Origin: Agroathelia rolfsii
Taxonomy: Eukaryota; Basidiomycota; Agaricomycetes; Amylocorticiales; Amylocorticiaceae
Assembly: GCA_018343915.1 (NCBI GenBank)
Contig: JABRWF010000002.1
Span: 4,588,001-4,652,000 of the forward strand
DNA: 64,000 bases
Direction of reading: 5' to 3'
Both the position numbers and the translations under genes were made by a program. Numbering within the stretch: the stretch's first letter is position 1; every line of letters begins with the position of its first letter. This document shows positions 1-9,687 of the stretch, piece after piece. The notes under the pieces were generated by a model. That model was not told where the DNA came from, did not search any database, and saw nothing but the letters and a program-made list of their open reading frames with translations.

Positions 1-171
1 ACCATCATCCTCATCATCAGCAAGTACCATGTCTAGTGCAAGCAATCTCCTTGCCAGAATCAATGCATACAAAGAGCAGATTGCTCAAATACAGAATCAG
101 CTAACCCTGGCGGGTTTTTAAAAGGCTCTAAGGCTGAGGCCAAAACCAAGGAGCAAAAAATTACTATAGAT

Positions 172-660
172 ATGTCTCCCTTTTCTTCCATTTCTTCATT
201 CTCCATTTCTGCTTCTGTAGTAGGGGTAAATACCCAATATTTACACGTACCAATAAAATTACGTGGACATTCTTTCTCCATTGATACGCTAGCTATGATT
301 GACTCTAGAGCATCCTCCACTTTTATAAATAGACGCTTTGTAGAAAAACACAAAATACAAAAAAATTCTCTTCCTCAAGCTATCCCCTTATATAATATTG
401 ATAACTCGTCAAATAAAATCGGTAAAATTACAGAATACATTACGGTCTTACTAATAACTGGAGAAGTAAAAAGGAAGGTCTATATAAGCATAGTGGATAT
501 AGGCAAGGAGGACATCATCTTGGGGATAGACCGGCTCAGAACAGAGAATCCTGAAATTGACTGGAAGGATGCCACAGTGGAATTGAGGAAGGGATATGTA
601 TATGCCACGATAGTAGAAGAACCCATAGATATACCAAAAGAATACCTTCCCTTTCGATAG
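172..660 (+). pseudogene. gypsy retropepsin (protease) domain, active site altered
   Basis: This 162-codon open stretch encodes the retroviral-type aspartic protease of the gypsy element. The active-site region reads MIDSRASSTFIN near residues 42-53; the family expects Asp-Ser/Thr-Gly-Ala, so the glycine is replaced by arginine (a G-to-A change in the codon would do this). The flap and the second hydrophobic loop (DIILGIDRL) are recognisable. The sequence upstream (about 30-118) resembles the end of gag and meets a TAA stop. It is open by chance rather than functional, because the downstream pol is broken. Confidence 0.8.
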
Positions 661-2110
661 GTGTTCTCTAAAAAAGAGTCCATATGAATGCCTACACGCA
701 AACCTTGGGATCACAAGATAATCCTAAAGGAAGGGACATCAATGGGGAAATCCAAGGTATATCTGTTGGCGGTCAAGGAAAGAAACTCTCTGAAGGAATA
801 TCTTAGGAAAAACCTAGCTAAAGGGTACTTGAGGAAATCCAAAAGCCCTATGAGCTCCCCCTTTTTTTTTGTTCCAAAGAAGTCTGGAGTACTGTGCCTA
901 GTTTAGGACTACTAAAAGCTTAATGATATCACGGTTAAGGATAGTTACCCTCTTCCCCTCATCAGTACCATAATAGACAAGCTAAGGGGAAGCAAAATAT
1001 TCACCAAGTTGGATCTATAATGGGGGTACAACAATGTCCAAATCCAAGAAGGAGATGAGCACAAGGCAGTGTTTGTAACTCCCTTAGGGTTATTTGAACC
1101 AATGGTTATGACCTTTGGGCTAACCAATGCACCGGCAATATTTCAACAAATGATGGATGAAATTCTAGCGGATTTAGTTGCATCAGGAAGGGTCTTTATT
1201 TATATCAATGACATCCTAATTATATCTAGTAGTGAAAAAGAACATACTGCATTAGTCCTAGAAGTGCTGTAGCGCTTGAAAGAAAATGATTTGTATGTGA
1301 ACGCAGAGAAGTGTAAATTCAATGCAAACCAAGTTAAATTCCTAGGATTAATTATTGGCTATAATTCCATCCGTATAATGCCTGAAAAGGTGCAAGCCAT
1401 AAGGGATTAGCCAACCTCAAAAACTGTTAAAGAAATTTGATAGTTTAGGGGATTGGCAAACTACTACCAACAGTTCATAAAGGGGTTTGGTGACCTGTGC
1501 AAGCCCCTAGATAGGTTAACAGGCAATGTGGCATAGCAATAGACAGAGGCAGAATAAGGTTCTTTTGATACGCTCAAGAATGCATTTGGGGAAGCTCCAG
1601 TACTAGCAATGTTTGATCCAAGACAAAAAACCCAAGTGGAAACAGACTTGTCAAACTTTGCTATAGGAGTGGTTATATCCCAAATGCAGAAGGATAGCAG
1701 CTGGCACCCTATTACATACCTTTCTCAATCCTTAAACCCCGTAGAATGCAACTACAAGATTTGGGATAAGGAAATGTTAGCTATTATTTGAGTATTAAAG
1801 GAATGGAGGCATTACCTTATAGGGACAGAAGAACCATTTGAGATTTAGTCAGATCACAAGAACCTGGAGTACTGGAAAACTTCAAAGGATCTGACCAGAA
1901 GACAAGCCCAATGGTCCCTGTTCCTATCAGAATACAACTTTCTAATCTATTACAAAAAAGGAAGTGACAATGGTAAAGCCGACGCTCTGTCACGCCACCC
2001 GGATTTCTACAAAGAAGATGCAGATGATAACAAGGCACAGGTAGTTCTTGAACCGCACCTATTCTGTATCAATGCTGGAAGAAGGGGACACATTACGGTA
2101 GAAGGGGAAA
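661..2110 (+). pseudogene. gypsy reverse transcriptase-RNase H, many stops
   Basis: The RT fingers and palm are recognisable: FTKLDL near 999-1016 and TPLGLFEPMVMTFGLTNAP near 1078-1137. The catalytic box at 1201-1212 reads YIND instead of Tyr-x-Asp-Asp, so one catalytic aspartate is lost by a GAT-to-AAT change. The RNase H region (about 1600-2000) keeps the QVETDLSNFA and YKIWDKEMLAII motifs. Stops fall at about 903, 912, 1018, 1270, 1408, 1438, 1441, 1534, 1540, 1555, 1789 and 1846. By comparison with the open copy at 9688-11814, they stand for Gln, Trp or Arg codons. No functional product is expected. Confidence 0.88.
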
Positions 2111-3690
2111 AGGGACTTCTAAGCTAGATCAGAAAAGTAGACCCAGAGCCAGAAGTAGCAATTGCTCTTCAAACACTTAAAGACCTCGGCCCGGTTAAAC
2201 TCCAAAATGGCATTGAGGAGTGGAACCAAGAAGAAGGACTAATTCTATACCAAGGAAAGGTTTATATACCAAAGGATACCTAATTGAGGGTGCAAATTGT
2301 GAAGAAATTCCATGATGCCCCCATAGCTGGATATCCAGGCAAGCACAAAACCCTAGAGCTAGTATCATGCAATTACTGGTGGCCCAGCATAACAAAATTC
2401 ATCAATGAATACATAATGACATGCCTACAATGTATTGTAAATAAAAGCTCAAGACAACCTCCCTTGGGGCTACTTCAACCGCTACTAGCACCACAAAAAC
2501 CCTGGAAGCATGTAACTGCAGATATAATTGTGAAGTTACCTTAGTCAGGAGAATTTGACTCCATCTTGGTTGTAGTAGACCAACTTACTAAGATGTGTCA
2601 TCTAATCCTAACTGTGGAAACGGTGACTACAACAGAAGTAGTAAAATTATATTTAAAGCACGTGTTCAAACTCTATGGGATCCCAAAAATCTGGGCTACA
2701 GACAGAGGACCATAGTTTGCAAGTCAAGTAATGAAAGAGATACATAGGAAACTAGGAATCAAAACAGCCCTGTCCATAGCTTACCACCCTCAAAGCAATG
2801 GACAAACAGAAAGGATAAATTAAGAGATTGAAACCTATCTACGTATCTACTCTAATCAACGACAAACAAATTAGGCAGAAAATCTAGAAGTAGCAGAATT
2901 TGCATTAAACCAATGACAAAGTTCAGCAACAGGGTTTACCCCCTTTGAACTAAACTATGGGTTTATTCCAAAGATGGAAATTCTGCCACAACCTCAGGTT
3001 TAGACAATTAGAGTATAGGATTGGCTGGGGAACTTAAGAGAGGTACAGGAAGAAGCTTAGGCAGCACTGGCAAAAGCAGCAGAAACAATGAAACAATACT
3101 ACAATGAAAATAAGAAAAGTTTTCTGTAGCTAGAACCCGGAGCCAGAGTATGGTTGGATGCACAAAACATTAAGTTTGCCAAACAACCAAGTAGAAAGCT
3201 TAGTCCTAAAAAGCTAGATCCCTATAAGGTGGTTAAAAGAATTGGGGACCTAAACTATCAGGTTGACATCCTCAAGAATTGGTATATACATAATGTCTTC
3301 CATATAAACCTCCTACAACCCTACCAAGAAAGCAAGATTCTGGGAAGAACCCTAGAAGAACCTCCACCGGTGGAAGTAGAAGGAGAGGAAGAATGGGAAG
3401 TCTCGTATATCAGAGATGCTTGACTCCATGGAAGATAGAAGAAACTGTAGTTCCTGGTAGAATACAAGGGTTATCCAGGAGAAGAAAGCTAGGAATTTGC
3501 TGAAGACATACACGCAAAAAGGCTTATCACCCAGTTCTACTGAGAAAACCCAAGTGCTCCAAGGAGAATCTCAGTGGCTACATTTGGCAAATTGCCCTTC
3601 CGGAAGGTAGAAAATCTCACGCAGGTTGAGACTTTGGTCACGGATTCTTGGCGTTTTGGACATAGGTGGTTCCAGGGGAATGCCCCTTAG
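2111..3690 (+). pseudogene. gypsy integrase with chromodomain-like tail, many stops
   Basis: A zinc-binding HHCC region is visible at about 2305-2445 (FHDAPIAGYPGKHKTLEL, then CLQC). The integrase core follows, with the DRGPxF motif near 2700-2720 broken by TAG at the Gln position and the [11 protein letters not shown] motif near 2788-2817. A GPY-like segment (LDPYKVVKRIGDLNY) and VFHINLL lie at 3210-3312. The C-terminal end, EYKGYPGEES near 3460-3490, is a chromodomain core whose next Trp codon is TAG. Alignment is nearly end to end with the open integrase at 10400-11814. Confidence 0.88.
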
Positions 3691-3701
3691 AAGGGGGGTG
3701 A

Positions 3702-4483
3702 TATCATGGGTATACCCAGACTCTCCTAATTTTTCTCTATTTTTCTCTATTTTTCTTGTATTTTTATGATTTATTTTATATTTTTTATGCCTCTTTCATT
3801 ATTTAATAAGCCTAATAAGACAAAGGGTCATATGGTGCTTAGTCACATGACCGGCCATCATTGTTCCCTTGTACCGGTACCTAGTTAGTAAGCGTATTCT
3901 ATTATTAGGACAAAGGATCAGTCAGCATAATGTAACAAGCACACCATTGCGCTCAGTCATCCATCCGTACTATTCTTAGTTTTCCTTTTCATTTCCAAGA
4001 GGCTACGCACAAACCTTAGCACAGCCCTTGTTTAGGTATATAAGGATCCTGTAATGCTCCCTGAAGGCTTTAGCTTTGACCTTTTGCCTTCAGGTAAGCA
4101 TTAACTCATGTAGTAGATACCTTACTAATCAAATTTGCCTTCAGGCTCATTGTCCTAGTCCATACACACCTTCTGCCCTCCTTGTGTGCTTAGTCAGCCA
4201 CTTGGTTGAATAGGGACTACACATAAGCCTACACCTGCACACTCTGCACTCCATGCCCTATGCCTTCCCCCCTTGTTTAAGTTCCTTAATAAAATAGGGC
4301 ATCTATGTGAACTTAAGGATGTTGTTCCTTTAAGCTTAAGTCTCTTTACATATAACAAGTTTAGTACTAGATACACTCCCTAAGCTATACAGGTACGTCA
4401 TTAGCAAACAGTAGCCTACGTGGAAAGCCTAGTAGACTTAGAGTATACCATGGGAAACTTATTAGTAGTACAGTACGCATATA
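3702..4483 (+). repeat. 3' LTR of the degenerate gypsy element
   Basis: The LTR follows the purine tract and begins TATCATGGGTATACCC. The inverted copy (6162-6951) begins TGTTATGGG and the young copy (11826) begins TGTCATGAG, so the ancestral start was probably TGTCATG. Repeated TTTTTCTCTA runs and a 'cttcag' rich block near 4090-4150 are shared with the inverted copy. The end near CATATA at 4478-4483 is set by comparison with the inverted copy and may be off by a few bases. Confidence 0.82.
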
Positions 4484-4925
4484 GTGGTGTGCATGGTCTA
4501 GTCACTTGTTTGGTTGAGATAGTCAAGAGTGCAAGCCTTGACATCTAGATCTTGGAGCGCGTCTAGAGCTTCTCCTGGATTTTCTCAAATATAATGTCTA
4601 AGTGCTTCTTAATTTCTGCTAGAATGATTTCTTTTACGGAGTCCAGACTCTATAGTAGTGCATCAATGAGCCACATACCCTTGACAAACTTGGGCACATC
4701 AACTCCTTGCATATTGATTTGACTAATTAGGTCAGCTAATTCCTGAACTTGGACTATGATATCCTTGTTTGGGTTGATGGCAAAGTGGGCCATGCATTTC
4801 TAAAGTTGGAAGATTAGGATAGGACCTAGTTGACCAAACTTCTCCTTTAGGTATGCCTATACAAGGTAGACATGCCCAAAGGTCTCACACTCATTCACCA
4901 GTGATGGTATGAGTTTTGTTACAAG
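4484..4925 (-). pseudogene. copia-type gag fragment (UBN2-like), broken
   Basis: Read on the minus strand, this stretch gives a helical gag-like segment with the phrases LKEKFGQLGPILIFQL, VQVQELADLISQINM, FVKGMWLIDALL and IILAEIKKHLDIIFE, interrupted by several TAG stops. The pattern matches the gag polypeptide of Ty1/copia elements. It lies between two forward gypsy LTR sequences and points the opposite way, so it is a displaced piece. Assignment to the copia family seen at 7136-14597 is likely but not shown. Confidence 0.6.
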
Positions 4926-5115
4926 ATGATTATTGTACTATAAATTTATTTAAGATTTCTCATTATTTTTCTGATTTTTCTCCAATTTTTCTCTATTTTT
5001 TGGTGTATAATATGTATATTATATAAGTAGACATTATATAAGTACCCTGATAACTAAGTAAAGTCATGTGATTAGTCATTATGTGACTGGCCATTATGTG
5101 ACCACTAGTTATATG
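4926..5115 (+). repeat. Truncated gypsy-type LTR fragment
   Basis: The segment contains the TTTTTCTCxATTTTTCTC pyrimidine pattern and a block ending 'catgtgattagtcattatg' that resembles the region around 3830-3860 of the forward gypsy LTR. It stops abruptly at 5115, where the inverted copia LTR begins. It is a diverged relative of the gypsy LTR cut by that later insertion. Confidence 0.55.
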
Positions 5116-6144
5116 TGTTAAAAGTTAGTGGTAATGGTGTAATGTAGACTACTTGTAATCTACTAGTTACCTATTTAAAAGACAACTAACTTACTTGTTT
5201 GAAAAGTTAATGGTCTGTGGTGTTATAGGTTTAAAGGCAATAAAACCTATTTGTGAAAGTGATTAGTAACTCTGTTATACCTAAGATAAGACTATAGCTG
5301 GTGTCCCTTTGAGACTACCTACTTGTTTCCCTTTAGGAAAGGCTTATTGTCTTGTCTTGTAGACTTTGTAAGTCTGGGATGAAGTTAGTACTCTAGGAGC
5401 TAGTCTTGTAAACTATTTAACTCACTATTTTCAAGTGAAATAACTTGTCATTTCTAGCCGAATTTGCTGGTGCTTATATAATACAAAATATTCTAATTTC
5501 TACAAGATTAGTAAGCCAACTCTGTGCTTATCTAATCCGCTTAGTAAGAAGGATTGCTTATAAATCAGCTTATAAATCAGCTTAGTAATATTCCTATTTG
5601 CTGAATAATATGCTTGGTAAGCAATCTGTGTGCTTAGTAAGTAATTTATATAGTATTAGTAAGTAAAATATCTATTGATCTCAATATCCTATTATTAGAT
5701 CTATATTAGTAATATTTTATAAATATTACTAATATTATGAATTTGCTTAGTAAATATTTTGGTGATTTATAAGCAAGGATCTAGGGCGTGAAAAATCAAT
5801 TAGTAATATTCACAATGATTATTTAGAAATGAATATTTAAATGGAATTGTTTAATATTTATGAAAAGATATTCATAAATGATAAAGTCAAGTGACTTTAG
5901 ATATGATAATCTTATCTCTGATAAGATTAGATATAATGAAATATTGAAAATATTAAATAAAAGAATATATGCATATTATTTCAATGAATATATGCATGCA
6001 AAGAATTGTTAATATCTCAACAATGAACGGTTGTAAAATCATGAAATAAATAATCATGTATGACATAATGTTAGATGATTATTTGAAGTATTCATTGGAA
6101 TTATTGGAAAGATATGAAGCCTGTAAATATTCAATCTTTCAACA
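5116..6144 (-). repeat. Inverted copia LTR (about 1.03 kb)
   Basis: The sequence is the reverse complement of the copia LTR at 7136-8163 and 13569-14597: on the plus strand it begins TGTTAAAAGTTAG and ends TCTTTCAACA. No matching 5-bp target duplication is visible (ATATG on the left, CCCAT on the right), so it is either part of a rearranged element or a recombination product. Short open frames inside it, such as 6056-6361, are by-products. Confidence 0.88.
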
Positions 6145-6161
6145 CCCATTACACCATACAA

Positions 6162-6951
6162 TGTATGCTGTACCACTAATGGGTCTCCCTATATACTCTA
6201 AGCTTATAAAGCTTTCCACTAGGCTACTATTTGCTAATAACACATGTAAGATGCTTAGTAATGGTATACAGTGCTATACTTTTGTTATGTATAGAGGTTT
6301 TAGCTTAAAAGGGAGAACTCCCTTAAGTTCACACAAATGCCCTTATATATTAGGGACTTAAAGCAAGAGGTAGAGGTGCTAGAGGTAGCATAGAAAAGGA
6401 AGGGGGCATATGTAGGGCTTACGTGGTCCTTATACAACCTAGGGGCTGACTAAGCACACTAGGAGGGCTAATAGGTGTATAGGCTAGGACAATAAGCCTG
6501 AAGGCAAATTTATTAGTAAGAGTGTCTATTACATAAGCTATTACTCACCTGAAGGCAAAAGGTCAAAGCTAAGGCCTTCAGGGAGCATTACAGGGTCCTT
6601 ATATACATGAACAAGGGCTGTACTAAGGTCTGTACACAGCCTCTTGGAAATGTCAAGGAAAGCTTTTAATAATAGTGCAAATGGATAACTAAGTATGATG
6701 GCATGCTTATTATATCATGCTGAGTGATCCTTAGCCTAACAATAGAACAGTCTAGGCTGTGCTTACTAAATAGGCACCGGTACAAGGAAACTATGATGGC
6801 TGGTCATATGACCAAGCACCATGTAATCTCTTGCCTTATTAGGAAAATAAATAATGAAAGAGGTGTAGAAAATGTAAAATAAATTGTAAAAATACAAGAA
6901 AAATAGAGAAAAATAGAGAAAAATCAGGAGAGTCTGGGTGTACCCATAACA
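6162..6951 (-). repeat. Inverted gypsy LTR (about 790 bp)
   Basis: On the minus strand the segment begins TGTTATGGGTACACCC and ends at CATACA, matching the forward LTR at 3702-4483 throughout, including the 'cctgaaggcaaa' blocks. It lies between the inverted copia LTR and the surviving sliver of the Cyc8-like gene (6952-6981). Flanks TACAA and TATTC do not match, so a clean solo-LTR insertion is not supported. Confidence 0.85.
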
Positions 6952-6983
6952 TATTCCATCTTGAACACATCAGATATATGCTA
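6952..6983 (+). pseudogene. Left remnant of Cyc8-like pseudogene A
   Basis: This short piece aligns with the sequence just left of the empty target site in paralogue E (50877-50907): 'cttgaacacatcaga' here against 'cttgagcatctcaga' there, both followed by GCTA. It shows that the transposon pile at 1-15172 interrupts the Cyc8-like gene that resumes at 15173. Confidence 0.7.
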
Positions 6984-7135
6984 CAGTCACTGCACAAAAA
7001 AAATATCCAATTGAGGTGGCTTCACGGCTACATCTCCTTCCTCATAACACTTTCAACCCAAACAAAGTATACCATGTCATGTTAGACCCCTGATAGTCCC
7101 ATGTACATACCCAAAATATTTTCTTACATCAAATA
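6984..7135 (+). repeat. Left arm of a palindromic TA-flanked MITE, first part
   Basis: The arm begins CAGTCACTGCACAAAAAAAA after a TA dinucleotide and is the inverted counterpart of 15031-15172. It ends in AAATA (7131-7135), the target duplication of the copia element inserted into it. CAGT-type ends with a TA duplication are typical of Tc1/mariner superfamily elements and their MITEs. No transposase is present. Confidence 0.8.
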
Positions 7136-8163
7136 TGTTGAAAGATTGAATATTTACAAGCTTCATATCTTTCCAATAATTCCAATGAATACTTCAAATA
7201 ATCATCTAACATTATGTCATACATAATTATTTATTTCATGATTTTACAACCGTTCATTGTTGAGATATTAACAATTCTTTACATGCATATATTCATTGAA
7301 ATAATATGCATATATTCTTTTATTTAATATTTTCAATATTTCATTATATCTAATCTTATCAGAGATAAGATTATCATATCTGAGGTCACTTGACTTTATT
7401 ATTTATGAATATCTTTTCATAAATATTAAACAATTCCATTTAAATATTCATTTCTCAATAATCATTGTGAATATTACTAATTGATTTTTCACGCCCTAGA
7501 TCCTTGCTTATAAATCACCAAAATATTTACTAAGCAAATTCATAATATTAGTAATATTTTATAAATATTACTAATACAGATCTAATAATAGGATATTGAG
7601 ATCAATAGATATTTTACTTACTAATACTATATAAATTACTTACTAAGCACACAGATTGCTTACCAAGCATATTATTCAGCAAATAGGAATATTACTAAGC
7701 TGATTTATAAGCTGATTTGTAAGCAATCCTTCTTACTAAGTGGATTAGATAAGCACAGGATTGGCTTACTAATCTTGTAGAAATTAGAATATTTTGTATT
7801 ATATAAGCACCAGCAAATTCGGCTGGAAATGACAAGTTATTTTACTCAAAAATAGTGAGTTAAATAGTCTACAAGACTAGCTCCTAGAGTACTAACTTCA
7901 CCCGAGACTTACTAAGTCTACTACAAGACAACAAGCCTTTCCTAAAGGGAAAACAAGTAGGTAGTCTCAAAGGGACACCGGCTACAATCTTAACTCAGGT
8001 GTAACAGAGTTACTAATCGCTTTCACAAATAGGTTTTATTACCTTTAAACCTATAACACCACAGACCATTAACTTTTCAAACAAGTAAGTTAGTTGTCTT
8101 TTAAATAGGTAACTAGTAGATTACAAGTAGTCTACATTACACCATTACCACTAACTTTTAACA
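7136..8163 (+). repeat. copia 5' LTR
   Basis: The LTR runs from TGTTGAAAGATTG to TTTTAACA and is 1028 bp long. It is AT-rich and contains several 'cttactaa' motifs. A 1-bp difference from the 3' LTR lies in the 'ataaatatt' versus 'ataaaatatt' stretch near 7565 and 14000. Confidence 0.92.
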
Positions 8164-8177
8164 GGTTATGAGCCCTG
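8164..8177 (+). other. Probable primer-binding site (half-tRNA-iMet type)
   Basis: GGTTATGAGCCCTG starts exactly where the LTR ends. TTATGAGCC is complementary to a CAU-anticodon loop (GGCUCAUAA), as expected for the internal initiator-tRNA-Met half-primers used by many copia elements. The family knowledge is established; the match here is by eye. Confidence 0.6.
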
Positions 8178-8239
8178 CCTAAAAAGGCAGTCAGTATAAA
8201 AACAGGAGTAACTAACACAAATTTGTTATTCTAGTGTCT

Positions 8240-8804
8240 TCCTTCAACACCAAGATCTCCAACACATTCACCACTGTTGCCCAGGCAATCAATTTTGCCA
8301 ACAGTACCCCCACTACCTCCATTGATCAATCAGAGATTGACAAGCAGTGGCAAAAAGATCTCAAGAGTAAAGCCTACTGATTAAATAAATCAAAAGAATT
8401 ACTAATAAATTCTTTATAGGCACAGAAATCCTCTGGTCACCCTCTGAACCCATCAAGCAAGAAGAAGACATCAATCTTCTTCAGGCCTTTTTAGACTCAG
8501 ACAACGACATTGGGGAAAAGGAAGACAGTAAGAGAATTATAGTATAAAAATCCGAAAATAAAGGATAAAAAAATACTAATAAAATTCTCTAGGCCTCAAT
8601 AATATCAATCAGGCCCTTAGCAAATTCACAATCAACCTAGAGATCAACTGGGAAACTTACCAGGATTTCACAAATAGCTTCAAGGATATCAGGAAGGAAT
8701 CTCCAGCTACTTATATATCCATAATCACAGATATCGAAGTCAACAAGGACCAGTACAATCTTGATCACAACAAGATCACCTTCTATATTGTCACAGGTCT
8801 ATAA
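8240..8804 (+). pseudogene. Possible copia gag with two spliceosomal introns
   Basis: Three in-phase exons can be joined: up to 8366, 8420-8527 and 8593-8804. The intervening stretches begin GTAAAG and GTAAGA, contain TACTAATA branch-like motifs and end TATAG and TCTAG, at 53 and 65 bp. Both junctions keep the same frame (codon split after the first base). The product is Asn-, Asp- and Ile-rich, with phrases such as FTTVAQAINFANS, EDINLLQAFLDSD and WETYQDFTNSFKDI. No in-frame ATG is visible upstream and it ends at TAA 8802-8804. Its place right after the primer-binding site suggests a gag-like protein, but I do not recognise a domain. Confidence 0.45.
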
Positions 8805-9341
8805 CTGAAGGGCAAACTATGACTATGAATACTATGAATATTGTAAAGGATTACTATGAAAAGACTGTAGATAAAGCTTAAGGAAAAAACAGTAGGTTAC
8901 CTAGCCTAATCCAAGGCTAGGAATGACGCTCTTAGGGTTTCCAACCCTAATGTTGATTATAAGGGAGTCTACTATGACTTTGACAACTATAATGCTATAA
9001 CTATGACTTAGGACAAGGAAAGCAATACAGTGGGAACTTAGGGGCTTAGAGGAAGCTTAGGACAGTAAATAACAATGATGGTATTGACGAAAGAGGTCTG
9101 TGAGATGGGGAACATCTCTTAGACCTTAAAGGTTTAAATACATGGCTGTACACTATTGTTCTCTACTTTGGTAGGCTCTACTGACTTCTAACCTTTACTA
9201 AATAATCCAATATAATCCCTAAGTTCCTCCTTGATTGTTCCAGTGATTATCAGCATGTGTTGTAGTTCCTGTGTACCTGTGATAGTGCCTGAAGATAGGA
9301 AAATGTAAAGTTACGCTCTTTTGTGTGACGTGACCGTGACA
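8805..9341 (+). other. AT-rich stretch without a recognisable gene
   Basis: The region contains loose repeats of 'ctatgaata' and 'actatgact' and no coding pattern I can support. It may be decayed copia interior. Confidence 0.5.
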
Positions 9342-9671
9342 TGTCACAACCAGCGCGGCAGTGATAGTAAGGGAGCGGAAGTAACAATAGGCTTATTTCT
9401 GAGCCTTAGCTCAGAACTAAGCTATAGCTAAGTAGTGAACTATGATCCACTATAATATACTGTGACTTAGAAATAATATACTATGACTTATACTTTACTA
9501 TGGCATCTATAGCTTGATTTATAGCTTGATAAAATAAAACTTAAACACCTAAGTAATTCCATAGCTATCCTGAATAAACCTAGGTATATACTTGGTAAAC
9601 CTGGATATATGCTTGGTAAACTTGAATAAATGCTATTGAAGCTATGATATGGCATAACCAGGGTTGTGACA
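9342..9671 (+). repeat. LTR-like unit with TGTCACAACC...GGTTGTGACA ends
   Basis: The 330-bp segment has perfect 10-bp inverted ends beginning TG and ending CA, typical of a short fungal gypsy LTR. The right end abuts the truncated gypsy pol exactly at 9672. Flanking 5-mers (TGACA and GGGAC) do not match, so it is not a clean solo LTR. Confidence 0.6.
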
Positions 9672-9687
9672 GGGACAGGAAGAATAG

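Larger units (their letters stand above)
1..4483 (+). mobile_element. Degenerate Ty3/gypsy chromovirus (gag end, pol, 3' LTR)
   Basis: The stretch reads, in one direction, as the end of gag, an aspartic protease, reverse transcriptase, RNase H, H2C2 integrase and a chromodomain-like tail, followed by a purine-rich tract near 3690-3700 and an LTR. The 5' LTR and most of gag lie outside the window. More than 20 in-frame stops interrupt pol. They replace residues that are Gln, Trp or Arg in the related open copy at 9688-11814, so the element is dead. Its composition is AT-rich and CpG-poor, unlike that open copy. Domain order (integrase before a C-terminal chromodomain, after RT-RNase H) is the Ty3/gypsy chromovirus plan. 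Confidence 0.93.

Noticed and set aside
4194..4376. Short frames inside the LTRs (also 6056-6361)
   Set aside because: They lie within repeats and are not conserved between LTR copies.
5116..6144. Inverted copia LTR as a clean solo LTR
   Set aside because: Flanking 5-mers ATATG and CCCAT do not match, so a simple insertion followed by LTR recombination is not supported.
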